Shown here piece by piece: positions 44,727 to 52,051 of a DNA stretch of 64,000 bases. A program made the translations under genes and the position numbers. The notes beneath the pieces are model-generated. The model saw only the letters and a program-made list of their open reading frames with translations. It was not told the DNA's origin and did no database searches. Where the stretch lies: the NCBI RefSeq assembly GCF_003337375.1, contig NZ_QPJD01000014.1, positions 1 through 64,000 of the forward strand, written 5' to 3'. The stretch is from Paenibacillus prosopidis (lineage in GTDB: Bacteria; Bacillota; Bacilli; Paenibacillales; Paenibacillaceae). Position 1 is the first letter of the stretch, and every line of letters begins with the position of its first letter.

Positions 44727-44916
44727 GTGATTCCAGCTGTGCATCCAGCGCATCGGCCTTGGCGCTCAGTTCTTCCCTTGTAATCAACCCTTTGTCTATG
44801 AACAACTCTAGCATTGCGCTCAGGGTTAAAACGGTACGGTAGTGGTCATCCTTCAAATCTGCGAGTTTTGCAGCGAGCTGCACATGCTCCCAAGCGGCGG
44901 GCGTTTTGGCTTTCAT
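44695..44916 (-). CDS. conserved-looking small protein, function unknown
   Basis: A 73-residue, mostly helical protein: MKAKTPAAWEHVQLAAKLAD then LKDDHYRTVLTLSAMLELF, IDKGLITREELSAKADALD and a short tail. The segment LxAxxELFIDKGLITREEL resembles the helical start of nitrile-hydratase-beta-like domains, but that is only a hint. ATG 44916 has AAAGGAGAG upstream, which supports reality. Convergent overlap of 32 nt with walJ. Confidence 0.65.
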   Translation of the reverse strand: MKAKTPAAWEHVQLAAKLADLKDDHYRTVLTLSAMLELFIDKGLITREELSAKADALDAQLESLISASLHPMA

Positions 44917-44957
44917 TACAGCATCTCTCCTTTGTCGTCTGGACGATAAACCGAGGC

Positions 44958-45032
44958 TCAAGCGTAAACGGCTGTCGCCGACCTTTGGAGGCGCAGCTTA
45001 CGTTTCGCGGTGAAATATAAGCTTATTTATAA
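44958..45032. repeat. dispersed repeat element, copy 2 (longer)
   Basis: CAAGCGTAAACGGCTGTCGCCG, an 18-nt middle segment, then AGCTTACGTTTCGCGG and TGAAATATAAGC. It shares both end blocks with the copy at 26369-26432. Downstream is a palindrome-rich stretch TTATAAGTGTGAAACTTATAAG (45027-45048 region). Confidence 0.75.
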
Positions 45033-45176
45033 GTGTGAAACTTATAAGTTCTTATATTTTGAAAATAAATGTTCTTCATCGTCCGAATCTATTATTATTT
45101 TAGTCATTTATTCCGAAAACATTCCTAGAATGAAAAAATAGTCTTGATGTCCGGGGCATCGAGAGGAGAGATAGTA

Positions 45177-46544
45177 ATGAGCTTATTCGACGATGATTTT
45201 TATTCGACCAAAGTTTCCAGGCGTGCAGCTCGCGAGAGCAAGAGAGAGGACTTTGTTTTTCCATATAGAAGCGGAGGACGCAAGTGGTCCAATGTTCGTA
45301 TAGCCTTTGTGTCTTCCTTCACTAGCGCAATTGCCGCAGCCTTGCTGTTTGGCGTGTTTTTCGGCGGAGGGGACAGCACGAACAGCGTGGGAAGCGCAGT
45401 GACTGCATCAGGCGTCATTCAGACGGATGATCCGCTCGAGCGCCCGGTTCAAGCATCGGCGAAAGTTAGGCCTGCCGTTGTTAGCATCATTAATGAGCAG
45501 ATGTTTCCGTTTGAAATAGGTAGCGGCGGGGCTTCTGAGGATAATGCGGAAGGGGAAGGCGCACTGCAGGAAGCGGGTGTCGGCTCAGGCGTTATTATCG
45601 ACAAAAAAGACGGAAAAGCCATTATTGTGACGAATTATCATGTCATCGATAACGCGCAAGCGGTGAAGGCTGTACTGATGAATGGCGAGAAGCGGGAAGC
45701 CCGTATCGTTGGTAAAGATCAAATCACTGACCTCGCGGTGCTCGAGATTGATGCGAAGGGCATAGATGTCGTTGCGGAAATCGGAGATTCTTCGACTTTG
45801 AGGGCAGCAGAATATGTCATTGCAATCGGCAATCCGCTTGGTCTTGGCGAGTCGGTGTCCTCGGGTATCATTAGCAAGACGCGGCAAATTGTGCCGGTTT
45901 CACTGAATCAGGACGGCGTGTATGACTGGGAGCAGGAGGTCATTCAGATCGATGCCTCGATTAACCAAGGAAACAGCGGCGGACCTCTGATTGATTTGAA
46001 CGGCCGCGTGATCGGCATTAACAGTATGAAAATAGCGGATTTGGGTGTAGAAGGCATCGGCTTCGCGATTCCGATTAACAATGCGATGCCGATCGTGGAA
46101 AGCTTGATCAAGCTCGGATACGTTTCTCGTCCCTATCTTGGCGTATATACGATGGACTTGGAGCAGTACTGGGAGCAGCAGGGCATGGAAGACGCGCAGC
46201 CTGAAGGCGCCGCTCCGGATGAAAAGGGTGCAGACGCGGACGGTAACGCTTCGAAGGATGATACCGATGCTGTGGAGGATGGGGCTGCCGAGCTTAATCT
46301 GCCGGATGAAGTGTATGATGGCGTAATTGTGCTTGAGGCTGTTGGTCCTGCTATGGATGCAGGTCTTGCTTTCAACGATGTCATCGTCAAGCTGGATCGT
46401 CAAATTATTGGCAGCACGATGGAGCTGCGCAAATATTTGTACGGCAAGAAGAAGATCGGTGACGAGATTGAGGTTACCTTTTACCGCGATGGGGAAATGA
46501 AGGTAACGAAGTTCAAGCTTGGCGAGAAGGAGAACGAGGAATAG
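45177..46544 (+). CDS. htrA: HtrA-like trypsin/PDZ serine protease
   Basis: A 455-residue membrane-anchored protease. A cytoplasmic N-terminus (about 1-40) precedes a TM segment (VSSFTSAIAAALLFGVFFG). The trypsin domain carries the triad His in VTNYHVIDNA, Asp in TDLAVLEID and Ser in NQGNSGGPLID. A C-terminal PDZ domain follows, interrupted by an acidic D/A-rich insert (about 345-385). It degrades misfolded envelope proteins. ATG 45177 is chosen for GAGAGGAGAG upstream. It closes the wal locus as in other Bacilli (yycK/htrC). Confidence 0.93.
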   Translation: MSLFDDDFYSTKVSRRAARESKREDFVFPYRSGGRKWSNVRIAFVSSFTSAIAAALLFGVFFGGGDSTNSVGSAVTASGVIQTDDPLERPVQASAKVRPAVVSIINEQMFPFEIGSGGASEDNAEGEGALQEAGVGSGVIIDKKDGKAIIVTNYHVIDNAQAVKAVLMNGEKREARIVGKDQITDLAVLEIDAKGIDVVAEIGDSSTLRAAEYVIAIGNPLGLGESVSSGIISKTRQIVPVSLNQDGVYDWEQEVIQIDASINQGNSGGPLIDLNGRVIGINSMKIADLGVEGIGFAIPINNAMPIVESLIKLGYVSRPYLGVYTMDLEQYWEQQGMEDAQPEGAAPDEKGADADGNASKDDTDAVEDGAAELNLPDEVYDGVIVLEAVGPAMDAGLAFNDVIVKLDRQIIGSTMELRKYLYGKKKIGDEIEVTFYRDGEMKVTKFKLGEKENEE

Positions 46545-46560
46545 CTTGTTTCGTCGATAG

Positions 46561-46610
46561 CGCCGCAGTGTGCGAATGGGAAACCGTTTGTGTGCTGCGG
46601 TGTTTTTTTG
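46561..46610 (+). terminator. htrA terminator
   Basis: CCGCAG...CTGCGG outer stem with inner pairing AATGG-GAAA-CCGTT, followed by TTTTTTT, starting 18 nt after the stop. Confidence 0.85.
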
Positions 46611-46826
46611 TGGGATGAAGTCGGTCGGTCAGTGAAGCGGTATGGGGCAGGGAGCTTTTTTTTGGAAAAAGGAGCATTCTAGGGTATTTTGTTCCTTTGG
46701 TCCACTATCCCTTTAGCTCAGGAGCAATCAGCAGTATTGCGTTCTTCACATGAGGCGGCGTTTTCTGATATGCTGTGTATAGACAGGTTGTACGATAATC
46801 AACTAGGGATAGGAAGCGTGTAGACA

Positions 46827-46994
46827 ATGTATTGTGTGTGTAAAGAGCATATTGAGCGAGCATTGGATCGATTTGTGGACGAGTATGAGGATGCGCCGGA
46901 TGTGGTGGATTTGAAGGAGACGCAATTTGCGGATTGGGATCCGCCGCGCAAGTGCGATTTGTGCGATGAGGCTGCTGCGTTTTTGGTGGTGTAG
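46827..46994 (+). CDS. CxxH/CxxC small zinc-binding-type protein
   Basis: A 55-residue protein: MYCVCKEHIERALDRFVDEY, then EDAPDVVDLKETQFADWDPP and RKCDLCDEAAAFLVV. CxxxH at the start and CDLC near the end fit the CxxH/CxxC family (TIGR04129-type) that lies next to rlmH in Bacilli; the four ligands suggest a zinc site. AGGAAG lies about 11 nt upstream. It is short and easily missed. Function unknown. Confidence 0.85.
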   Translation: MYCVCKEHIERALDRFVDEYEDAPDVVDLKETQFADWDPPRKCDLCDEAAAFLVV

Positions 46995-47005
46995 CTTGAA
47001 AAGCT

Positions 47006-47087
47006 GAGATTATAGAGGGATGTAGAGCGCGTGCATATGAATATCCGAGATTATAGAGGGAAGTGCAGCACATGCATATACAGATAG
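47006..47087 (+). repeat. 41-bp tandem duplication at the rlmH start
   Basis: GAGATTATAGAGGGA begins at 47006 and again at 47047. The following bases are also repeated with changes (TGTAGAGCGCGTGCATAT versus AGTGCAGCACATGCATAT). The duplication covers the ribosome site and first codons of rlmH, leaving an upstream decoy start CATATGAATATC. Confidence 0.75.
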
Positions 47088-47551
47088 CTGCCGTAGGGAA
47101 GCTGAAGGAAAAGTATTTGGTTATGGGCATAGCGGAGTATGCCAAGCGGTTAGGGCCTTACGTGAAGCTTACGCTCACGGAAGTGCCCGATGAGAAAGCA
47201 CCGGAGACGATGAGTCCGGCGGAGGAAGCGATTGTGCGTGAGCGAGAGGGCGAGAGGCTTCTGGCGCAGCTGAAGCCGGATGCGCACGTTGTCGCGCTCG
47301 CGCTGGAAGGCGAGCTCTGGTCAAGCGAGGATCTCGCGGACCAGCTCGATAAATTAGCCACGTATGGGCGGAGCCACGTGGCTTTTGTTATTGGCGGGAG
47401 CACGGGTCTGGCTCCCGCTGTTTTGAAGCGCGCCCAGCAGAAGCTGAGCTTTGGGCGCATGACCTTGCCGCACCAGCTGATGCGGCTGGTGCTGGTGGAG
47501 CAGGTTTATCGGGCTGTGAAGATAAACCGGGGGGAACCATACCACAAGTAA
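47072..47551 (+). CDS. rlmH: 23S rRNA pseudouridine-1915 N3-methyltransferase RlmH
   Basis: A 159-residue SPOUT methyltransferase: IQIAAVGKLKEKYLVMGIAEYAKRL, HVVALALEGELWSSEDLA, the SAM knot FVIGGSTGLAPAVL and the tail LSFGRMTLPHQLMRLVLVEQVYRAVKI...GEPYHK. It methylates pseudouridine 1915 of 23S rRNA. ATG 47072 is preferred to GTG 47063, which lies 2 nt from GAGGG. Its 3' end (GGGGAACCATACCACAAGTAA) is copied several times downstream; in staphylococci the same gene end (orfX) is the SCC attachment site. Confidence 0.97.
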   Translation: MHIQIAAVGKLKEKYLVMGIAEYAKRLGPYVKLTLTEVPDEKAPETMSPAEEAIVREREGERLLAQLKPDAHVVALALEGELWSSEDLADQLDKLATYGRSHVAFVIGGSTGLAPAVLKRAQQKLSFGRMTLPHQLMRLVLVEQVYRAVKINRGEPYHK

Positions 47552-47560
47552 CGGGAACTT
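47531..47560 (+). repeat. att-like repeat A0 (rlmH 3' end)
   Basis: GGGGAACCATACCACAAGTA plus ACGGGAACTT. It is the reference copy: the left half encodes GEPYHK-stop of rlmH, the right half is GTAACGGGAACTT (47548-47560). It matches 26 of 30 positions with copy A4. No left arm is present, as expected for a gene-side junction. Confidence 0.7.
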
Positions 47561-47693
47561 TTTTTAGGGACTGTGTAAAGTTAGTTAAAGCTATTCATTG
47601 CCTATATTCCACACAAATCCAGTGATATCCTTACCCTATATCAGATGCGCACCTGATGAATCTTAGTTTGAGAATGGAAAAGGAGATAAAAAG

Positions 47694-48398
47694 ATGGGTA
47701 AGGACAATGTCATTAGATCAATGCTTTCCGAAAAGGTAAATATGACGCCGAATGGTTTTGTTGCCGATCAATTAAACCCCGAAAAGTTTTCTGATTGTCA
47801 CGAATTGTTTTTTGACAGGATCCTTGACATTCATTCTTCCGATATAACGGGAGTAGAGGGCTATGGACAGTTTAATGAGGATTGTAAAACGGAATATGGG
47901 ACTTGCGGGGAATTTTTGATCGATACATTCGCAGAAGATAAAGAGGGGTACTGGTATAATTGGAGGGAAATGTTCGAGACAACGGTTCTCGAGCGAGAAT
48001 TCTTCGAGAAGTACTTGAAGGAAATGAAGGACAGAATTCCTTATTGTGAAGGACAACGCTATCTGGTTTACAACAATACGTTTTTCGAAAATATGATCAC
48101 GGACGGGAAGACGACGGTAGGGTTTCCTGACTGGAGCAGATCCGGCATCTGCGATTTCCTTCTTGATTTTGCAATTATGGACCTGAATAAGCCGTACTTG
48201 CACATCCCGGAATTGTTGTTCGATTATTGCAAGAAAAGAGACATCATCATACCGGATTTTCAAGAGAGATTCTTATGTATGGCTTATTATAAAGGGATCG
48301 ATGTCTTGCGGTGGCATGCATCGATTGATGACACGGAGTCCTGCACGTCGATCATGAAATCCATAAGCGAACTGAAAGATCGAATTTACGCCTTATAG
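47694..48398 (+). CDS. APH-fold protein lacking catalytic residues (pseudokinase-like)
   Basis: A 234-residue protein similar in its C-terminal half to aminoglycoside/hygromycin phosphotransferases: YLVYNNTFFENMITDGKTTV then GFPDWSRSGICDFLLDFAIMD. In the family this reads LVHGDxxxxN...IDW. Here H and D are replaced by Y126 and N128, while N133 and D146 (metal-binding DW) remain. The N-lobe is also short or absent, so phosphotransfer is doubtful. It may be a decayed resistance gene or a binding protein. AAAGGAG precedes the ATG. First gene of cassette 1. Confidence 0.6.
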   Translation: MGKDNVIRSMLSEKVNMTPNGFVADQLNPEKFSDCHELFFDRILDIHSSDITGVEGYGQFNEDCKTEYGTCGEFLIDTFAEDKEGYWYNWREMFETTVLEREFFEKYLKEMKDRIPYCEGQRYLVYNNTFFENMITDGKTTVGFPDWSRSGICDFLLDFAIMDLNKPYLHIPELLFDYCKKRDIIIPDFQERFLCMAYYKGIDVLRWHASIDDTESCTSIMKSISELKDRIYAL

Positions 48399-48409
48399 AT
48401 GGTGATGGG

Positions 48410-49108
48410 ATGAAATATGAAAATGCCAGCGATATAATCCCCGAGGAATTATTGAAAGAAATCCAGAAATACGCGGCAGGAAAACTTCTTTATATTCCTT
48501 CAGGGGAGGAAAAAAGGGCTTGGGGCGAAACGTCCGGCTACCGGGAACAATTGCGAAGGCGCAATCGAATGATTCGCAATAAGTACGCCCATGGGCTCAC
48601 GGTTTCGGAACTTGCGGACAAATACTTCTTATCCTTGGATTCCATTAAGAAAATCATCTACTCGAAGAAAAATGATAAAATGTTAACGTATTCTCCGTCC
48701 GTAGAATCGGCTGTGAAATATGCGAATGCCGGGTTGATCGAAGAATGGATTCAATGCTATTTGCTGTTTACCCGGAAAGCTGCTCCCATTGTAGATGATC
48801 TCATGAAGGGAGATCCTCTCTATTTCGGAGTCGTTAAGTTTCCATTGCGTCTCATTCAGCGCGAAGGATACGATACCGGGGAGAACCTTTCAGGCGAAAG
48901 TGATGAAGATGTATCTACTCCCCCACCGCTTCTTATTCAATATGACGAAGGAAAGTTTTATTGCACCGTTCAGCAGGAGTTGTTGGCATCATTGAGACAA
49001 TGCAAAGTAAATGCTTATCCGACCATCATCGTTTTGAAAGGAAATTCCGAGTATAAAAGATTCATGAAATACTATGGAAACATATTTATTTATGTTGATA
49101 AAGTATGA
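48410..49108 (+). CDS. CD3324-like HTH protein with an extra C-terminal domain
   Basis: A 232-residue protein. The N-terminal ~90 residues (ENASDIIPEELLKEIQKYAAGKLLYIPSGE, GYREQLRRRNRMIRNKYAHG, LTVSELADKYFLSLDSIKKII) match the CD3324 family, a Mor-like helix-turn-helix normally found alone. The C-terminal ~140 residues (SVESAVKYANAGLIEEWIQCYLLFTRK...) are of a type I do not recognise; they could bind a ligand. It starts 11 nt after the APH-like gene, so the two form an operon. A regulator or sensor role is inferred. Confidence 0.65.
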   Translation: MKYENASDIIPEELLKEIQKYAAGKLLYIPSGEEKRAWGETSGYREQLRRRNRMIRNKYAHGLTVSELADKYFLSLDSIKKIIYSKKNDKMLTYSPSVESAVKYANAGLIEEWIQCYLLFTRKAAPIVDDLMKGDPLYFGVVKFPLRLIQREGYDTGENLSGESDEDVSTPPPLLIQYDEGKFYCTVQQELLASLRQCKVNAYPTIIVLKGNSEYKRFMKYYGNIFIYVDKV

Positions 49109-49175
49109 TTTGTTAATGAAAGAAGAAACACGTGGGATAACCCAAGAAAGAGCCATCCTGCAAAGGTAGCTCTAA

Positions 49176-49227
49176 AACTTGCCGTTACAGATAGCGCGGT
49201 GAACCGTATCACAAATAGGGCGAAGTT
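49176..49227 (+). repeat. att-like repeat A1
   Basis: Left arm AACTTGCCGTTAC (49176-49188), then AGATAGCGC, then GGTGAACCGTATCACAAATA and GGGCGAAGTT (49198-49227). The left arm is the exact reverse complement of the A4 right arm. The 30-nt right part matches A4 at 24 positions. Confidence 0.7.
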
Positions 49228-49252
49228 TAGGATCGAAGAGGAGAGGGAGCCT

Positions 49253-49777
49253 TTGTTTTTGCGGGAGTGTCGATACAAGGAACATTTTGATGAATGTGTT
49301 CGATTGTTCATAGAACTGAAAGAGGATTTCGGCGAGAATGCCGTTGATGAGGAAATTATTAAGCATGCAATGAGCCTTGCATTTGAGAAGGGCAAAGTTT
49401 ATATGGCGGAAAAGGCGCCGGGAGTGCCTGTCGGACTAGTCGGCTATACATTCGGCGATCCGGATGAGCAATATAAGGATCCGACGGTTGCTTTTGTATT
49501 GTTTACCATGATGATGCCAAATTACAGGAAATCGATGGCTTTTATCCAGGGGTTCGCCATCATTGCACAATTCCTTCAGGAAAGCGGTATTCGGGAGATG
49601 AGACTCAAGGCTTTGAAGAGCAATTTGTACACGAACAGGCTTTATTCGAAGTTCGCAGAACGCAAGGCGGAGGTTCTTAATATGAAAGGATTACCGTGTA
49701 TCTTATATGCCGCGGACGTTTCAGAACTACAAGAACGGCTTCCGTCTTTGGGGAGAAAACGGTTGATTCGTTGTTGA
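49253..49777 (+). CDS. GNAT-like acetyltransferase
   Basis: About 175 residues with a GNAT-like order: RECRYKEHFDECVRLFIELKEDFG (helices 1-2), KVYMAEKAPGVPVGLVGYTF (beta 2-4), VAFVLFTMMMPNYRKSMAFIQGFA (beta 4 and acetyl-CoA helix), MRLKALKSNLYTNRLYSKFA (the NxxxxxxYxK-like end). The CoA-binding R/QxxGxG/A loop is not canonical (NYRKSMAF). The frame stays open back to GTG 49199 inside repeat A1. I chose TTG 49253 because AGGAGAGGGAG lies just upstream, but 49259 or 49199 are possible. Substrate unknown. Confidence 0.6.
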   Translation: MFLRECRYKEHFDECVRLFIELKEDFGENAVDEEIIKHAMSLAFEKGKVYMAEKAPGVPVGLVGYTFGDPDEQYKDPTVAFVLFTMMMPNYRKSMAFIQGFAIIAQFLQESGIREMRLKALKSNLYTNRLYSKFAERKAEVLNMKGLPCILYAADVSELQERLPSLGRKRLIRC

Positions 49778-49844
49778 GCATCTTGGAGCAATTTACTATT
49801 CCTCTCCAAGGAATTGGCAGATTCGACAGAACCTTTTCAAAGTA

Positions 49845-49869
49845 CCTGAGCTGTAGCCTCAGGTTTTTC
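49845..49869 (+). terminator. terminator in cassette 2
   Basis: CCTGAG-CTGTAGC-CTCAGG followed by TTTTTC, between the GNAT-like and glycosylase genes. Confidence 0.8.
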
Positions 49870-49931
49870 TTATAGTATGGGTTATGGACGGGCATAATGG
49901 GTACATTACTTGCAATTGGGAGGAGCCTAAG

Positions 49932-50519
49932 ATGACAAAGAGTATTGTTGACCCTTTTGTGATCTTACCCGAAGAAGCAGCCCCACTGGGTGTGCAGCAT
50001 TGTGAACGTTGTGAACTATCAAACCAGAGGGATCGAGTTATCTGGGGTGAAGGAAACCCTGAAGCTCCTATCCTGATGATTTTGGATAATCCGGGAGCAC
50101 GGGAGGATCGACAAGGAAATTCGTTTCTGTGCGGTACTCGCGAAACGCTTCAATGCGGCATGAGGGAAGCTGGATTAGATACAGACTCGGTTTATGTTAC
50201 TTATTTGCTCAAATGTAGACCGATCCGGTCCTATAATAAGCCGGAGGCCAGAGAAGCGTGTTCTCCGAATTTACAGATACAATTACAAGAAAAGAAGCCG
50301 CTTGTATTGTTGGGATTCGGGAATGTCGTGGCGGGAGCTTTATTCCCTCGGAACGAGAATGTCAGTGTAAAGGAATTAAGAGGGAGATGGCATGAGTATC
50401 AGGGGATTCCCATTGGGTTTACCTATCACCCGCTAGCAGTAAGAAGACGTCCGAATTTAATGAAGTTTTTCGTACATGATCTAATAGCTCTTAAGGAGAG
50501 GTGGAGAGAGTCCAACTAA
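49932..50519 (+). CDS. uracil-DNA glycosylase, family 4/5-like (Fe-S type)
   Basis: About 195 residues. HCERCELSNQRDRVIWGEG, PILMILDNPGAREDRQGNSFLCG (motif A; canonical GEAPGxxED reads LDNPGARED), YVTYLLKCRPIRSYNKPEAREACSPNLQIQL (cysteines and the KCRPP-like motif), VLLGF and TYHPLAVRRRPN (motif B). Four cysteines at HCERC and KC...AC are placed for a 4Fe-4S cluster. It should excise uracil from DNA. The change of the family GE to LD in motif A could alter specificity. ATG 49932 is chosen for GGGAGGAG upstream. Confidence 0.82.
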   Translation: MTKSIVDPFVILPEEAAPLGVQHCERCELSNQRDRVIWGEGNPEAPILMILDNPGAREDRQGNSFLCGTRETLQCGMREAGLDTDSVYVTYLLKCRPIRSYNKPEAREACSPNLQIQLQEKKPLVLLGFGNVVAGALFPRNENVSVKELRGRWHEYQGIPIGFTYHPLAVRRRPNLMKFFVHDLIALKERWRESN

Positions 50520-50545
50520 ATGGGGTGACGAATCCCATCTACTAT

Positions 50546-50576
50546 AATGACTTCCTAAGTGGGAGTCATTTTTGTT
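50546..50576 (+). terminator. terminator at the end of cassette 2
   Basis: AATGACTTCC-TAAGT-GGGAGTCATT followed by TTTG, just before repeat A2. Confidence 0.8.
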
Positions 50577-50580
50577 TGAA

Positions 50581-50632
50581 AATTTTTCGTTTCAGATAGT
50601 GCGGTGAACCCTACCAAAAATGACGGTTAATT
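50581..50632 (+). repeat. att-like repeat A2
   Basis: Left arm AATTTTTCGTTTC (50581-50593), AGATAGTGC spacer, then GGTGAACCCTACCAAAAATG and ACGGTTAATT (50603-50632). It agrees with A4 at 23 of 30 positions, with the AGATAG-GCGGTGAACC block nearly identical to A1. Confidence 0.65.
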
Positions 50633-50688
50633 TTAGAAGGAACTGAACAACCAAGTTGAATGACTACTTATCATATAAGTAAAGTTGG

Positions 50689-51000
50689 TTGATTTCATTG
50701 GATTTTGAACAACGAAAGGCTTGGAATGAGAAACATAAGTTGTTAACAGAAATATTATTAAAACCCGATGAACATTCTCGAGCGGTTCAATTATTTCTTT
50801 CTCAACATGCCTTGCTGCACTCTTCAGAGGTTGGAGATGTGGGCAAACCAACATTGGAAGGCGAATTGCTAAATAATTTAGATGATATAACATTTAGAAA
50901 GTACTATGGAATAAGTTCTACTCAACGAAAGGATCCATATGGCAAAATTCTGGGCTGTAGATATTACGGTCTTCAGCTACTCATTGCTGCTGTACCATAA
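50689..51000 (+). pseudogene. decayed DinB-like fragment ending in an att-like repeat
   Basis: The open frame gives 103 residues. The first ~70 (FEQRKAWNEKHKLLTEILLKPDEHSRAVQLFL, SQHALLHSSEV, LNNLDDITFRKY) look like the N-terminus of a DinB-family protein, which normally runs to 150-170 residues. After about residue 72 the frame turns into unrelated sequence (YYGISSTQRKDPYGKIL...). Remnants such as an ATTACG-coded stretch appear in other frames, and the sequence stops at repeat A3. It is best read as a truncated, frameshifted remnant. A functional short protein is possible but less likely. Confidence 0.5.
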
Positions 51001-51013
51001 GTAGCGGCAAGTT
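50992..51013 (+). repeat. att-like repeat A3 (right half only)
   Basis: GTACCATAAGTAGCGGCAAG plus TT matches the right part of A4 at 20 of 22 positions. The left arm found in A1, A2 and A4 is missing, in line with a deletion that also truncated the DinB-like gene. Confidence 0.6.
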
Positions 51014-51163
51014 TTTGTCGGTTCAGCTTGAAGGCATACGAAAAAAATTGAATTCCATCGACAACTTTTTACGTATACCTATTGTCGGGCAAGTGAACAT
51101 TATCTACATATGACTTTGTTGGCTGCCTATACTTACTATGGTTATAGAAGGGAGAAATTCAAG

Positions 51164-51952
51164 TTGGAGTCATTTTGGTTAGAGTACGCGTGGGCTTTAC
51201 TCATTCTTATCGGTTTGGAAGGATTGCTGTCGGCTGACAATGCGCTCGTGTTGGCAGTCATAGCGAAGCATTTACCGGACGAACAGAAGAAACGAGCGAT
51301 CAACTATGGAATCATTATGGCCTTTGTCTTTCGTTTTGCTGCCCTCTTTGGGATATCCTTTATCGCGAATGTATGGCAGGTGCAGGCTATTGGTGCAGCC
51401 TATCTTCTATACCTAGGGTTAAAGCACATTATCCAAGCGCGTTTCGGTAAGAAGAATGAGAATATTCACAAAGACTTGAAGCAAGAAGCCGCAGGGAAAG
51501 GCTTTTGGCCTACTGTTGGAAAAATTGCGCTGGCAGACCTCGCATTTGCGATTGATTCCATTCTAGCTGCGGTAGCGATTGCGCTTGGACTACCAGACTC
51601 GCCGCTTGGAGGTTTCGGCGGTATGGACGGTGGACAATTTATTGTAGTGGTGCTTGGCGGAATCGCCGGCTTAGTCTTAATCAAATATGCAGCTACCTGG
51701 TTTGTGAAGCTGCTTGGCCAACGCCCGGCGCTTGAGACAACGGCTTACGCAATCGTTGCCTGGGTTGGGGTAAAGCTTGCCGTCATTACACTTGCCCATG
51801 AGGATATTGGGGTATTGGATCATCATTTTCCCCACAGTACGGGTTGGACTTCCGTCTTCTATGTTGTATTGGTAGCGATAGCCCTTCTTGGGTGGTTTGC
51901 ACCCAGCAACAAACCTTCTAAGTCAGGCAATGTAACGGAAGATGCCGTGTAA
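51164..51952 (+). CDS. TerC-family membrane protein (YkoY/YjbE-like)
   Basis: About 262 residues with 7-8 hydrophobic segments. Family signatures are EYAWALLILIGLEGLLSADNALVLAVIA with the conserved SADNA aspartate/asparagine, and GKIALADLAFAIDSILAAVA with a second AIDS aspartate: the paired acidic motifs proposed to bind metal ions. TerC proteins are linked to tellurite tolerance and to manganese export or metalation of secreted enzymes. I prefer TTG 51164, with AGAAGGGAG 8 nt upstream, to ATG 51110. Sole gene of cassette 4. Confidence 0.82.
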   Translation: MESFWLEYAWALLILIGLEGLLSADNALVLAVIAKHLPDEQKKRAINYGIIMAFVFRFAALFGISFIANVWQVQAIGAAYLLYLGLKHIIQARFGKKNENIHKDLKQEAAGKGFWPTVGKIALADLAFAIDSILAAVAIALGLPDSPLGGFGGMDGGQFIVVVLGGIAGLVLIKYAATWFVKLLGQRPALETTAYAIVAWVGVKLAVITLAHEDIGVLDHHFPHSTGWTSVFYVVLVAIALLGWFAPSNKPSKSGNVTEDAV

Positions 51953-52021
51953 AACTTATGTTGATCTGAATTGGGATTATAGAACGAAAGGATTCTAAAG
52001 CGGTTTTTTAACCTTTCAAAG

Positions 52022-52050
52022 AAAAGGCCATCCGGCAATGGATGGCCTTA
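52022..52050 (+). terminator. terminator-like hairpin after the TerC gene
   Basis: AAGGCCATCC-GGCAAT-GGATGGCCTT; the T run is interrupted (TTAAAACTTTT). The following A/T tract is the left arm of repeat A4. Confidence 0.65.
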
Positions 52051-52051
52051 A

